The translations under genes were made by a program, and so were the position numbers. The notes beneath the pieces were generated by a model, which was not told the DNA's origin, made no database searches, and saw nothing but the letters and a program-made list of their open reading frames with translations. 64,000 nucleotides of DNA from NCBI GenBank assembly GCA_025642075.2, contig JAODUO010001183.1, positions 62,001 through 126,000 on the forward strand. Direction: 5' to 3'. Below, one piece after another: positions 12,986-24,820 of this stretch. The stretch's first letter is position 1. Each line of letters starts with the position of its first letter. The stretch is from Ridgeia piscesae (taxonomy: Eukaryota; Annelida; Polychaeta; Sabellida; Siboglinidae).

Positions 12986-13125
12986 AGGTTAAGCGATGCC
13001 CGTGGAGGATATGTCATCAACTACACAATTGGGTAAAGGTTAAATATCAACATAAAAGATTAACATTAAGGTCAAATGTCATGATCACGTTCGGTACGTA
13101 GACCACCTGGTATCAATGGTTAAAA
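12986..13125 (+). repeat. Short piece resembling long-TIR arm module
   Basis: Contains 'gatatgtcatcaactacac' and 'aaggtcaaatgtcatg' strings reminiscent of the modules in the arms of elements 2 and 3. Too short and diverged to assign boundaries. Confidence 0.35.
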
Positions 13126-13188
13126 AATTCAATGTTTTTAGCACCTACAACCATAGATGAGATAAGGATAATTATAGATAAATAAAAA
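13126..13188 (+). repeat. 63 bp perfect direct repeat, copy 2
   Basis: Identical by eye to 12794-12856, 332 bp downstream. This copy sits outside LINE sequence, so it was placed here by a local duplication. Confidence 0.9.
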
Positions 13189-14021
13189 TTTATATCTGTC
13201 TTATGCTGTTTCCCGAGTAGTCCAGCTGCATATGTCCCCGCTTAACCCAACCAGGTAAGTCAAAACACGTTTCCAGTTTCCCTATATGCATAGATTTAAA
13301 TATAAAAGGGTCGCCGGCTCGTGACATAGCCCTGCATTTAAACCTGATAATGTCCATAGCACTGCGGTGCCCTCACCGGTAGACATGGTCAATTCGTAAG
13401 ACCAAATAATGATAGCGTAACCGTTGTTTGTTTCAAGTAGTTTTAATAATGTAAGGAAAACATCGTTGTATAGTGGGATGCCGCAACAATAATCAGAAGT
13501 GTAAAAGTACAGGGGTCAATTATGTGGCATTTCAGAAGAATGGGAATGACAAGGAGATCGATAAATGAAGAAACAAATTTACTGTTTATGTTGGGCGCTC
13601 CGCTAAAATCAAAACCTAAACCGAGTTTGTCAATGTTACGCTCTTCTGTACGTAGAGATACTAAACTTTTTATTGATTTGAAAAATGTTGTCGCTATACA
13701 GTGGTCTTTCATACATTTTACAAGGCTGCATGTTTCCCATATAAGTCAGGATGTTCAATTGAACGTGTCAGCCAGAGAGTAGACCATATTGAGCATAATA
13801 GTTATGGATGCCATGTTTCAACCATTCCAAAACATAGGAGAAATGATAGACTTAAGAAAGAGTCGTTTCGAAAAAGTTCTTTGCAAAAGTTATATAAACT
13901 TTAGTTATTATAACAATTATAATTATAACTTAGACATACAATTAGCATTTAGAAGCCATGATTTTACCTTGTGTAGCAAACTGGCGCACTGGTCAGATGT
14001 CATCTCAACTCCTCAAAATAC
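13189..14021. other. No gene recognised; one unassigned open frame
   Basis: A plus-strand open frame at 13522-13782 (86 codons, starting MWHFRRMGMTRRSINEETN) is the only notable feature. It has basic residues and no recognised domain. It could be the decayed N-terminal part of the LINE that starts at 14022, or chance. Confidence 0.35.
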
Positions 14022-15835
14022 ATGAGCACACAAGAATCCTTCACATATCTATACAGTCTGCCATGCCTTAATCTCTGTTTCAACCGAAAATTACTGCCAA
14101 TCCCCCGTTCCACGCCAACATTTAAATTGGCATTGATCCTACTGCTAGCTGGTGATGTAAGTCTAAATCCTGGACCTGTGGTCAGGCACAACATTCGCCT
14201 GGCCACCACTAACATTCGTTCCATTCTCGAGAAAACTGCCTGCTCACTGATGTCATAATTTCGAAAACAATCGATATCCTTGCTGTCACTGAGACCTGGC
14301 TCAGACCCCATGACACAGCCTTGTATATTGCCGACATTTCCCCTCCCGGTTACGTCTTCCACCATAAACCACGACCAGTTGGTCGATGTGGTGGTGTTGG
14401 TTTTCTTGTTTCAAAACAGTTTAAAGTAAACCTTCAGCCCAGCCCTGCATTTGCATTTATCGCCCTCCATGTCATCCAGCTAATTTCTTTGAACAGTTCC
14501 AGGATCTTTTGGAAAATGTTGTAACCATACACTCAGAATGTTATATTGTTGGCGACTTTAATCTTCATTTGGACACACCATCTGCAACAACTATTACATT
14601 TAATGACATTCTAGCATCATTTGACACAACACAACATGTAAATTTCCCAACACACATACGTGGCCATTGGCTCGACATCATAATAACTCGCTCCTCTCGC
14701 AAAAACATCCAGACACCCACAGTTGTAGATGGCTTGTCTGATCATAATACAGTAATTAATTATCTTAAAGTTCGTACAGCCCCTGCCGTGTCCAAACATA
14801 ATGTGTTTTACAGAGCCTTTCACAGTATCAACATTGCAGCATTTATGTCTGATATCACCACGTCCAACCTCGTCACACATCTCAGAGAACATTTATCAGA
14901 ATTGTACAAACAGTACCATCAAATACTTAAAACATAGCTTGACAAACATGCACCCATTAAAACAAAATCTGTGTCGCAAAAACCGCCTGGTGCCTGGATT
15001 ACCCGGGAATAATCAAATCTAAACAGCGCCGTCGTTATTTGGAACGTGTGTGGCGTAAATCTCGTTCATCCTTAGACAGATCACGCTATACACGACAATG
15101 TCATCTATGCAACCGAGAAATGTCAAAAGCAAAGTCGCATTATTATGAGAACATGGTATCAATAAACTCTGCTACGCCAAAACAGTTATGGGAATGCATC
15201 AATAAAATCTTGCACAGACGGCGTGCTCCTTCTCTACCAACTCATGCATCAATCAAGTCATTGTGTAACTCTTTTTCGAGTCTTTTAAAGACAAAATTAG
15301 CGTTATACAATCAACTTTCACAGGTCATACTCCGGACACGGTTCATGCAGACTCTCCACAACTAAATGTTCAACTTGCATCGTTTGAACCAGCTACAACT
15401 ACTGAAGTGAGAACAATAATCATGTCATCCCCAAGTAAATCCTGTGACCTTGATCCAATCCCCACCATACTACTGAAAGCATGCCTTGACGTAATAATTA
15501 AACCAACAACATACATCATAAATACATCATTACGCTACGGCTTTTTCCCTGACGGTTTTAAATATGCCCATGTTAATCAAGTTCTTAAGAAACCAACTCT
15601 GCCTAAAGAAGAATTAAACAGTTACAGACCTATTTCCAACGTAAGCTTCATCTCACAAATACTTGAAAAGGTTGTAGCTAATCGTCTCAGATCTCACATC
15701 TACAAAATTGGTCTATCCAATGTGTCGCAGTCTCCATATAAACAATTTCATTCTACAGAAACTGCTCTTTTAAAATTGCACAATGACATTAACCTCAACA
15801 TCGACAATGGAAAAGTTACCGCCCTGACCCTGCTT
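14022..15835 (+). mobile_element. CR1-like LINE with N-terminal 2A-like peptide, broken
   Basis: The frame starting at 14022 contains LLLAGDVSLNPGP, a match to the 2A consensus D-V-x-x-N-P-G-P (codons 14154-14177), directly before an APE endonuclease start (RLATTNIRSILEKTA). Later frames give endonuclease blocks VGDFNLHLD (near 14549) and GLSDHNTVI (near 14738). They continue through a linker into the start of the RT (DLDPIPTILLKACLDVI near 15447; ELNSYRPISNVSFISQILEK near 15612) and stop in the palm at NIDNGKVTALTLLS. Several frameshifts and stops separate these. The catalytic FADD half is missing, cut off where an opposite-strand RT fragment begins. 2A-like peptides at this position are known in some APE-type LINEs of sea urchins, amphioxus and molluscs. 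Confidence 0.85.
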
Positions 15836-15879
15836 TCTGTTTTCTGTTTTGTAAGTTACTTTTGAACAAATGCAAGACT

Positions 15880-16520
15880 GGGCCATTTAGGCCATAGTAT
15901 GCTAATTTCTTTTGTAAAATGTTATGGTTAATAGTGTCAAATACCTTTGAGTGGTCGAGAAATACATTAATAGGTACATAATTTGTTATCCATTTTAGTC
16001 ACAATTCTATCAATTAACTCAAGCGCAGCGTATTCTGTTGAATATATAGCTCTAAAACCATACTGATTATCATTTAGAAAATTATTTTCGTTGAAATATG
16101 AATACAGTTGTATAAAAATAAGTTTCTCTAATACTTTAGATATGGTAGGAAGAAGAGAGATTGGTCTGTACTTTTCAAATAAGGATGAATCATCTTTCTT
16201 AAATATAGAAATACATTTTTTTATTTCCAGTTTATCAGGGAATACACCAGAGTAAAAAACTTGATTTCTTAAGAGTGCTCATAATTTTTAAATTACAGAT
16301 TCAATTATTTTGAGCAATTGTGTTGAGATACCATCACATCCAAAAATGTTTTGTGGGAAGGCAATTTATAGTTTTTCTTCATCGACATGTTCAAAATTAA
16401 ATGCAGACGTCACATTTGTATTTTAATAATAACTGGATTTTCTGCTATCTTTGTATTTAATCCCTTGTGTAATGGACTGTCCTATATGTGTAAAGTAATT
16501 ATTTAATTTGTTTGCAATAC
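15880..16520 (-). mobile_element. Non-LTR RT fragment
   Basis: The minus strand reads through the fingers and palm of a LINE RT. The pieces are NIFGCDGISTQLLKIIESVI, then GVFPDKLEIKKCISIFKKDD, then EKYRPISLLPTISKVLEKLI, then YGFRAIYSTEYAALELIDRI. It breaks before the catalytic block. Stops are present. It abuts the truncated 3' side of the 2A-bearing LINE, so one inserted into or recombined with the other. Confidence 0.85.
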
Positions 16521-16744
16521 CCTTTTAACATTTATTTTTGTATTTTTTAACACGTAGGTGGTTATGTAACATAAGCACAACACCATATGGGAAAGGGGGC
16601 CTATATTTGCCTGGTTTCTTTGACTATGTGGCAGATACACGTATTACTTCGTTGACGGTTACATCACATCCCATAGTAATACTGGCATACATGTCTAGAA
16701 TTGCCTCTCCTCTCCTCCAGGGGGCGCGTCATTTGCACTTAATA

Positions 16745-17035
16745 TACTTTCCCCGTCGATGGCTTTGACTTTCCTAGCGAACACGACATCGCGCCAGAAT
16801 ACGACACGATTTTTAAATACACGCCGGGCTGCCAGCTTCCTTTCGTAAGAAGCTGTCTCCTGAGAGTACCATGCTGTAATTTAGAACGATACGATCGGCG
16901 TAGCTTTTCAGAGACGGCACCGCGCCTGTGGAATAATCTGACGGAATTTCGGCACCTTATAGACGCACTTGATCTAACTCTAATTTAAAAACAAATGTGG
17001 TTTAAGCCGCATATACAGATTACTTGTATTGTGTA
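16745..17035 (+). mobile_element. LINE 3'-terminal fragment
   Basis: A plus-strand frame near 16885-16985 gives NLERYDRRSFSETAPRLWNN followed by L-T-E-F-R and LIDALDLTLI. This is the conserved C-terminal 'RSFSVxAPRLWNxLP' ending of L2/CR1 ORF2 proteins. Nothing upstream in this piece retains RT motifs. Confidence 0.75.
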
Positions 17036-17181
17036 ACACAATGAGTTTATTTTAACCATACTAAGAGTAATATATTTTATTTTTATTTTACATTAGTATT
17101 AATTATTAACTTATTAATTGTATTTGATATAACCATTTATTAATAAGTTTAGTTTATACATTATGATTTTAGATTATTATG

Positions 17182-17273
<92 letters not shown>

Positions 17274-17288
17274 GTATATATGTGATAT

Positions 17289-17345
<57 letters not shown>
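17182..17345. repeat. (TA)n microsatellite
   Basis: About 160 bp of AT dinucleotides with a few interruptions, followed by short 'catg' repeats to about 17395. Confidence 0.95.
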
Positions 17346-17348
<3 letters not shown>

Positions 17349-17554
17349 TATATAGTACATACATGCATGCATGCATACACACAAACATACATACACACTC
17401 AAGAAGTTATTAAATTAAAAATAAAATAATTTAACAAATGATGTTTTTTTTCATTTTTATTTTATTTTAGATCATATCATTGGACATCACCGCAGAATAA
17501 GATGTGGTTTAGCATTATTGGATTCCTGACGACAGGTACGATAAACTTCATATA

Positions 17555-18190
17555 TAGGTACCAATCGTGATACGGGGGAGCGGATGAAACGCGTTGGAAG
17601 GGAGCGAGGGAGGAAGGATAAATGTCATGCAGCGACCCCTAGCCGATATTTGCTGAACTGTTGGTGCCCCTTGCGGACAGTTGAAGAATTAGTACTGTCC
17701 AAATTCGTGCGTCTTGTTTAAAAAAATGGTCAAAGGTCATGCCCCCTGGGAGATATGTGGTAAACTACAAACAAGGTCAAAGAACAAGTGGAGCCATTTG
17801 ACGGATATGTCGTGAACTAATACCCCAATACACGTGTCTCATTTTTTAAACTAGGTAAACAAATAGTGACGATATGATGGCACGGCTGAAGACGCACGCG
17901 TTGTCTATCCTTGTACGGTATGCTTTATTTTCTAAGTCTCCTATGATAAGACATAGTATTTGTGTTTATCTTTATTCTACAAAATAGGTCACTGACAAAA
18001 ACCATTGCACACGTAATCATGTGTTTGTCATCTTCTGGTAATGGGTAACCGATTTAGGTCATTGCGCGTGCACAATGTCTAGACAACATCCAGTTAAAGG
18101 TCTCTATCCCACCATGTTCAGCATATAGGTCACATAGGTGACGTGCTCCATGTAGGCAACCTACATGTCATTGCGAATCCCATGCACACA
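17555..18190 (+). repeat. Left inverted arm of element 3
   Basis: About 635 bp. It contains the repeating module 'ggagccatttgacggatatg' with flanks, and the sequence CATTGCGCGTGCACAATG at 18060-18077. Confidence 0.7.
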
Positions 18191-18289
18191 AGGCTAGGAC
18201 AGTTGTTTTTCACGTGCAAACCATAACTTCCGTTAAAATGGCTGGCCAGATCACGACCATAATTCAATTTCTTGCCAAATTACGCCTTT

Positions 18290-18985
18290 GACCGTAGTCA
18301 TAACGTAACATTTAGAGTTTCGCGGCGATAACCTTACCAAGTTTTGTTATTTGTCTGAGTCAGTGTGCTAACTACGTAGCATTTCGTAATGCTTCTCCAT
18401 TTCATAGCGTTATAGATGTGGGGTTCTCATATATTTAACTTAGCGTTGTACCTTGTATAAAGTCTGGATATTTTTGTGTTTTGACGCGATAGCCTTTTCT
18501 ACTATTCATAATTTACTAAGTCAATGTGGTGATTTCATAACATTTACCGCCTGAACCTGAACTTAGTAAGCATTTTATATTTTCACTCTGAAAACGTATA
18601 ACATTTTGATATGTTACGATATGAATGTAGTAAACTCTCATTGTTCTTCAGTTTAGGTCTGACATCCTTTTAACATCGTTGTATTATTTTACTAAGGTTT
18701 ACTGTGTAAGTGAGGTAATTTCGTAACATTGTTACCGTCTCAACGAAAACAGAGAGCAATGTTTTCATAACTAACTGAATATTGTACCGTTTCTACGCGG
18801 TAGCCTTGACAAATTGTCGTATTCTACTATATTTTAGTAAGTCAGTAAGATCATTTCCTAAGACTTTACCACCTCAACGATATAGAGAGGCATGTTTTCA
18901 CAGTGTATTAAGTTTGTTTTGTAAAGTATAGTAAATCTTAAACTTTCTAATGTGTCACCGCGATAGTTTTGTCACTTTGTCGTAT
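18290..18985 (+). repeat. Degenerate satellite-like repeat, block 1
   Basis: Recurring strings such as 'cgcgatagcc', 'actaagtcagtgtgctaac', 'catttcgtaa' and 'ttaccacctcaacga' reappear every 100-200 bp in altered order and spelling. The same family fills about 22000-22980 and 23150-23830, and a piece lies at 37385-37500. The exact unit length was not computed. Confidence 0.65.
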
Positions 18986-18999
18986 TTTCCTAAAGGGGA

Positions 19000-19460
19000 T
19001 GATACATGTACGAGTCACTCGTACGAGTCACTCGTTCGAGTGCATGACACACGTAGTCGTAGCGAAACAATCGAGTCGGAGAGTTGCTTGAGTGACGTCA
19101 CAAAGTGAAGGCCATTGCAGACGCACACGTGCTAGTTTAAGGCAATGGCTGACAGATGCAGCAGCAGTGAAGAAGAACATGCAATTTTGCTCGGTACATT
19201 GGCTGTGCTGCAGCAAATTGATGACGAAGAAAAGAAAGAAAAGCTGAAGAAACTAAAAAGATGGTGGGTTCGCCCAAGCATTGCGCGGCGCATTGCATGC
19301 TCTGATGAAGGAAGTTAAAGTGGAAGACCCCAGAACATTTGCAAACTTGGTCCGGAATGATGCAGAGCAATTTCTATATCTTCCTCGCCGTTAATCGTTC
19401 ACAAAGACACAAACATGCGCGACGCAGTACCACCTGCTGAGCGCCTTGCTGTAACTAATG
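19000..19460 (+). pseudogene. PIF/Harbinger (HARBI1-like) transposase relic
   Basis: Starting with MADRCSSSEEEHAILLG at 19145, the frame leads into KKLKRWWVRPSIARR. After a frameshift it continues as ALMKEVKVEDPRTFANLVRN, and a further segment near 19403-19462 reads KDTNMRDAVPPAERLAVT. These correspond in order to the conserved N-terminal part of HARBI1-like nucleases (W-V-RP-...-EDPxxFxNxxRM; KDTxxRxAIxPxERLAVTLRYLA). The catalytic DDE core is absent and at least one frameshift is present. The stretch just upstream (18994-19045) has repeated 'cgagtcactcgt' units that may be the old terminus. Confidence 0.75.
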
Positions 19461-20516
19461 TTACATAATTTATTGTTAACGTCATGTTGACGTTTCAAAG
19501 ATTTGATTGCTTTAATATAATGTTTGGCTTGGCTTAAGCTATTATAATTTATTTTATACGTATTAGCTGGACCTGTGCAATCTACAAAGAGCAGCAATCA
19601 TCTGCAGATTGCGCAGGTATGGCGTGTCTATTTATAGACAAATAGCCTGGACCTGGTGACCACGCGAATTCTGGTGCACGTTGTTAAACTTCAGGCATAG
19701 CTTAGTCAAATGTTTGTTGTCAGAGATTACCTACGTAACAAGGTACGGTATACAGAAACGTAATGCGGTGAGAACGAAATCTTGTCTTGTCGGTATACTG
19801 GCCAACACTCCCGGAGGAGTCAAACGGCCAGAAATGCGGTTAGAACAAATGTTTGTTCATGTAGGAGGTGTATACGTAAATTGTAATATTCATGACATTT
19901 TTGATTTAGTATTTTAACCACTTAAAATATGTATATGAAAAATCAACTATACCACCAGGCCTGTATTATTTTTCGTAAATGCATTATTTATTATCCATAA
20001 CAGTAAACCCCTACTCGATAACAACCAAACCTACAAACAAGCAACCTGGGGCAGTTTAGCACACAACAGACACTTTTTGTAGATAAGAATATACTAATTA
20101 CCAGGCTACCTATCAATAAAGAAATGTTCACTATTGTACACGGATGATATTCTGTGTATCCAATTGTTTGATAAATAAAAGTTGACCTTGTCGTGTCTTA
20201 CATGCAACAGCTGTTACAAGTAAATGCAAGCATAGGGGTGAATAGTTAGTAATACAGTGAATGGTTTATGGTCATCTTGGCTTAATTTAAAACGAGGTTT
20301 CTCTTCCTCGATTAGCTGGGGTAGATAATTATCATCACTATGTTTGCTAAATAAGCTGAAATTTGCATCAGTATGATCAGCAGTATATATTTATGGTTTT
20401 GTTTACAATTTGAATATTTCATACACACAATAATAACATTGTAAACTGGTTTACAAACGTTTGGCTAACTCAACTGCAATTGAAATTCTAGCAACATTAT
20501 GATTAAAAAAAACACC
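19461..20516. other. Interior of element 3 without recognised gene
   Basis: A plus-strand frame at 19681-19917 (78 codons) contains PGGVKRPEMRLEQMFVHVGG but is not recognised. The rest is AT-rich with no domain, repeat boundary or RNA gene seen. Confidence 0.4.
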
Positions 20517-21312
20517 TTCACTTCACTTCACTTTACTTTATTGTCCTTAAAAAGGATATGCATTTTACAACTCATGATCACATCTAAAATATATGGGATG
20601 GTCTCAACAAAATGCAAATGAATTTCCAGATGTATACACTACAAGAACAATTCAATCGGGTGACATCAATATGACTCATTTAGCATTCAACATTCTAATG
20701 GCCACCGGCACAAAACTCCTGCTATAGCGACATGTTTTACATTTTATACAACGGTATCTCCTTTGAGACGGAAGTACATGGAAGAACGTAGAGAGCGGGT
20801 GATCAGACTCAGTAGCGACAGCTCGAGCTTTCTTCAAAATTGCATGGTCGATTATTTCGGAGAGCTTTGGTGTAGGTAAACCAATGATCTTGGCAGAAAC
20901 ATGTGAGATTTTCAGAAGCCTGTTACGGTTTTTCACAGAAAGAGCAGGGTAGTAACAAATGGTGCAGTAGATTAAGAGAGGCTCAATTATGCTACGGTAA
21001 CGGCGTAGAAGAAGTAGTGGATCAACATAGAAAGCTCGTAACTTTCGAAGAACGTACAGTCGCTGCTGAGACTTCTTTTGCACGGCTGTAATATGCTCTG
21101 TACATGACAATTTTTCATCTAATATAACACCGAGGTATTTGAATGAATCAACGTGTTCCACAGGTTCACCGTTGATGACAATAGGACTAATGACAGTTCT
21201 ATTACGACGGAAGTCGATGCACATTTCTTTCGTTTTGGAAACATTCAGATGCAGAAAATTGTTACTGCACCAACTAGAGAAACGTTGCTCTAATAGAATC
21301 CCATTTCAGAGA
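20517..21312 (-). mobile_element. L2-like LINE 3' fragment, copy A
   Basis: A 182-codon minus-strand frame (20676-21224) begins MCIDFRRNRTVISPIVINGE and continues with VEHVDSFKYLGVILDEKLS and QQRLYVLRKLRAF. It ends with a terminal RSFVPVAIRMLNAK. This is the C-terminal domain of an L2-type ORF2. The RT catalytic core is upstream and missing. The 3' tail is a short AAGTG-type repeat at about 20517-20532. Part of this copy is duplicated almost exactly at 34245-34606. Confidence 0.9.
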
Positions 21313-21999
21313 AAAAACAACTAAGGGGATGGTGATAGGGATGTGATGCTGAAAATTAATAATAAAGTAATGCAGTGATTTGTTTGCTACAAAATATACG
21401 GAGGAATGATCTTTTATCGAGAATTATGGTCATGAATGTAAATTTTGTATTTAATTATACTTTAAAAAACGAGTCCCACTCACAATCACCAGTGCAGTGC
21501 CCGTGCCCGTTGGAGTGTCATTCACTAATTGGTAATATGTGTTCAGACGAGCACTGTTTTATGGATTAATGTTGAACATACAAATAATGTGGAAACTAAA
21601 CAACACTTAATCGATTGATCCTAATTTCACGATGTCGCTGTCTCTACTTATTTCTGACATGGCTCTGACATTCAAGTTTGAACGATCCAGCCATCATTCG
21701 AGGCCGACGACAACGACGTTGGCGTCGCTACCGAATTTCTGTGATATATTCCTCCATATTTGTGAACATTGCTTCAATATTTAGAACTTGCCGGCTATTC
21801 GTCATCGATACTTCTGTCTTTGTAACGTGGGTTTGACCATAGTGAAATATTCACTGTAAAGCTCATTTAGAAATATGTTGGGTTGTGATGTCACCATATT
21901 AAAAGCTTGCGCCATATTGTGGACAAATGACACACGACATTAGACGCTAGCGTCATCTATAGGATAAAACAGCCACTAATTAGAGTAAGGCACAAATAA
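21313..21999. other. Interior of element 3 without recognised gene
   Basis: No domain-bearing frame is visible. A 64-codon plus-strand frame at 21375-21569 ends in a Cys-rich CPCPLECHSLIGNMCSDEHC stretch, but it is short and unassigned. Confidence 0.4.
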
Positions 22000-22240
22000 G
22001 TTGATTACCTTGGCAAATGTTCGTGTTTTACTAAGTCAGTGTGCTAATTTAATTCCATTCGGTAACGTTTCGCTGTTTTATTCCATTAGACAAGGGTGTT
22101 TTCATATATTAAATAAGTTATGGTTGTAATTTGTAGTAACGTCTGAATATTTTTGTGTTTCGACGCGATAGCCTTGTCAACTATTCGTATTTAACTAAAT
22201 CAGCATGGTGATTTCTTAACATTTACCCACTCAACTAGAT

Positions 22241-22317
<77 letters not shown>

Positions 22318-22980
22318 CACCTCCGACCACATCCTTATCATAACTTCCGTAAACATGACTGCTCCTATCATATGAAAACGTAACTTCCCTCAAAATGACG
22401 CTTCCTGTCACGTGAAAACCACAACTGCCGAAAAAAGGAGGTTTCGACCACAGTCATGACATGATTTTTAGCGTTTCGAAGCGATAATTGTATGAAGTAT
22501 TCGTATTTTACGAAGTCATCATGATTATTTTCTAACATTTACCACCTGAACGAGATAGAAAGAAGAACGTTTTCACCTTGTTTAAAGGCTTGACAAATTG
22601 TCGTAATCTACTGAATTTTTCTAAGTCAACAAGTTAATAAAATAAAATTTTACAATCTCAACGAGATATCATGTAGTAAATTTGGAACATTCTAACGTTT
22701 CGCCGCGATAGGTTTGTCACTTTGTCGTATTTTAGTAAGTCAGGGTGCTGACTTCGTAGCATTTCGTAACTTTTCAACCCTTCATTGCTTTAGACAGGTG
22801 GGGTTTTCATGTATTTAACTGAGTTAGGATTGTAATGTGTAGTAAAACCACAACATATTTCCGTTTCTACGCGGTAACCTTACAAATTGTCGAATTCTAC
22901 TAAGTTATCTTGGTACTTTCGTATCTTTCTATGTGAAAAACTATGAAGCTTTGGCGCCGTCTTGTGACTAAAAGGTATGA
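22000..22980 (+). repeat. Degenerate satellite-like repeat, block 2
   Basis: Same family as 18290-18985, with recurrent 'tttcgacgcgatagccttg' and 'ggtggggttttcatg' strings. A (GA)n tract at 22245-22313 interrupts it. Confidence 0.65.
22245..22313. repeat. (GA)n microsatellite
   Basis: About 68 bp of pure GA within the satellite-like block. Confidence 0.95.
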
Positions 22981-23149
22981 GAATGTGAAGCCTTGGATCA
23001 TAAAATGACAAACGTGGTGGTTAATCTTACGACATAGAAACTTTTGCTAACAAAATCTAGACAAATATTTGGTTGTTACTTCACTACGATATACACTACC
23101 ACCACCTAGTGGATAACGCTTGTGATACATGAAATGCTAGCGCCATCTA

Positions 23150-23830
23150 ACAGACAAAATAATCACTCGTTAATATTAGACACGCGTTAGTCTCATCAAG
23201 TTTTCATATTTCACTAAGTTGGTGTGCTAACCTCGTTCCATTTCGTAACGTTTCACCATTTGATTGCGTTAGAAAGGTGGTATTTTCACAAATTAACTAA
23301 GTTAGTCTTGTAACTTGTAGTAAAATGGAATATTTTTGTTTCGATGCGATAACCTTGTCAAGTTTTCATATTTAACTAAGTCGGCGTGCCAACTTTGTAC
23401 CATTTCACAACTTGTCAGCGTTTCACGGCGATAGCTTTGTCACTTTGACATAATTTGTAAAGTCATCTTGGTACTCATAACATTCTAGGGGAAAGTTATG
23501 TAACTTTCTATCATAAAACGAGAACATTGGTGGGTTTTCTTGCGACATAGAACATTTTCTTAATCAATTCTAAACAAATCTAGAAAAGTCTTGGGTTGTA
23601 ACGTCACTTCTTTAACAACTGGTACCATCTACGGATAACTCTTGTAACACATAAATGCTAGCGCCATCTAGCGGACAAAGCAGCCACTAATTAGTGTTTG
23701 ACATAGAAAAAACAGTGGCTTCGATTACTTCCATAACATAATTTCTGCCGAAATGACGGCTTCGACCACAGTCATAATATAAACTTTAGTGTTGCGATGC
23801 GATAACGTTGTCAAGTTTTTATATTTAACA
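23150..23830 (+). repeat. Degenerate satellite-like repeat, block 3
   Basis: Further copies of the 18290-18985 family, including 'gatgcgataaccttgtcaag' and 'ctagcgccatcta' strings. The latter also occurs near 21950 and 23140, showing a longer-period repeat. Confidence 0.6.
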
Positions 23831-23854
23831 AAGTCGGTGTGCCAAGTTTGTATG

Positions 23855-24820
23855 TACGTTGCCTGCGTGGGGCACGTCACCTATGTGACCTACGTGCTGA
23901 ACATGGTGGGACAGTGACCTATAACTGGATGTTGTCTAAAGACATTGCGCACGCGCAATGACCTAAATCGGTTACTCATTACCAGGAGATGACCAACATA
24001 TAACACTACAATGTGCAATGGTCTTTGTCAGTGACCTGTTTTTATAAAATAAAGGTAACTACAAATACGTGTTTTATTATTGGAAACTTAGAAAATAAAG
24101 CATACCATACAAGGATAGACTATGAAAGTTGTCATATGATATAACAACGAAAATTAGTTGTGTAATAAGAGTGACCATACATGACACAACGGGGACCTGG
24201 GTAAACGTATATCATAACAGGAGAAAGAACAAGGAATACGGTTTATACTGGGTTACGAAGGCCCAGTGAGAATGACGACCTCGCAGTGCGTGGTCTTCCA
24301 TGCTGGCCTCTCTCCCCTGCTACAGGATATAAAACAAATTACAACGCTTGCGTCTTCAGCCATGCCAACATATCTTCACTATTTGTTTACCTAGTTTAAA
24401 AAAGACACGTATATTGTGGTATTACTTAACGACGTATCCGTCAGATGGCTCCACTTGTTCTTTGACCTAGTTTGTAGTTCACCACATATCTGCCAGGGGC
24501 GATACATGACCTTTGACACCATTTAACCTAATTAAAAAAATAAAATGCACGAATTTGTACAGTATTAGTTCACGACATATCCGTCAGATGGCTCCACTTG
24601 TTATTTGACCTAGTTTGTTGTACATAAGATATCCCCCAGGGACGTTACATGGCCTTTGACCTATTTTTTTATAAATAAGACGCACAAATTTGAACTGTAC
24701 TTATTCTTGAGCTGTCCCCACGGGGCGCCATCAGTTCAGCAACTATCCGGTAGGGGCGCTGCTTGGTCTTTGACCTTCCACCGCGCTTCCTCTGCTACCC
24801 CGTATCACGATATGTACCTA
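23855..24820 (-). repeat. Right inverted arm of element 3
   Basis: The inverted partner of 17555-18190, but longer because the module 'gtcagatggctccacttgtt' with flanks is present twice (near 24445 and 24585). It carries the palindrome-like CATTGCGCACGCGCAATG at 23943-23960. A unique stretch at 24125-24330 has no counterpart in the left arm. Confidence 0.7.

Larger units (their letters stand above)
17555..24820. mobile_element. Long-TIR DNA element 3, 7.3 kb, with nested insertions
   Basis: The ends pair as inverted repeats. The left begins 'taggtaccaatcgtgatacg' at 17555. The reverse of the right end begins 'taggtacatatcgtgatacg' at 24820. The match continues inward through GGAAG-rich blocks and 'gatatgtcgtgaacta' modules. 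It then passes a block around the palindrome CATTGCGC-GCGCAATG and reaches 'acataggtgacgtgc' near 18130-18145 on the left and its inverted partner near 23875-23890. The interior is a degenerate satellite-like repeat with a HARBI1-like relic and an L2 LINE nested in it. No gene clearly native to the element was recognised, so it may be non-autonomous. Confidence 0.65.
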
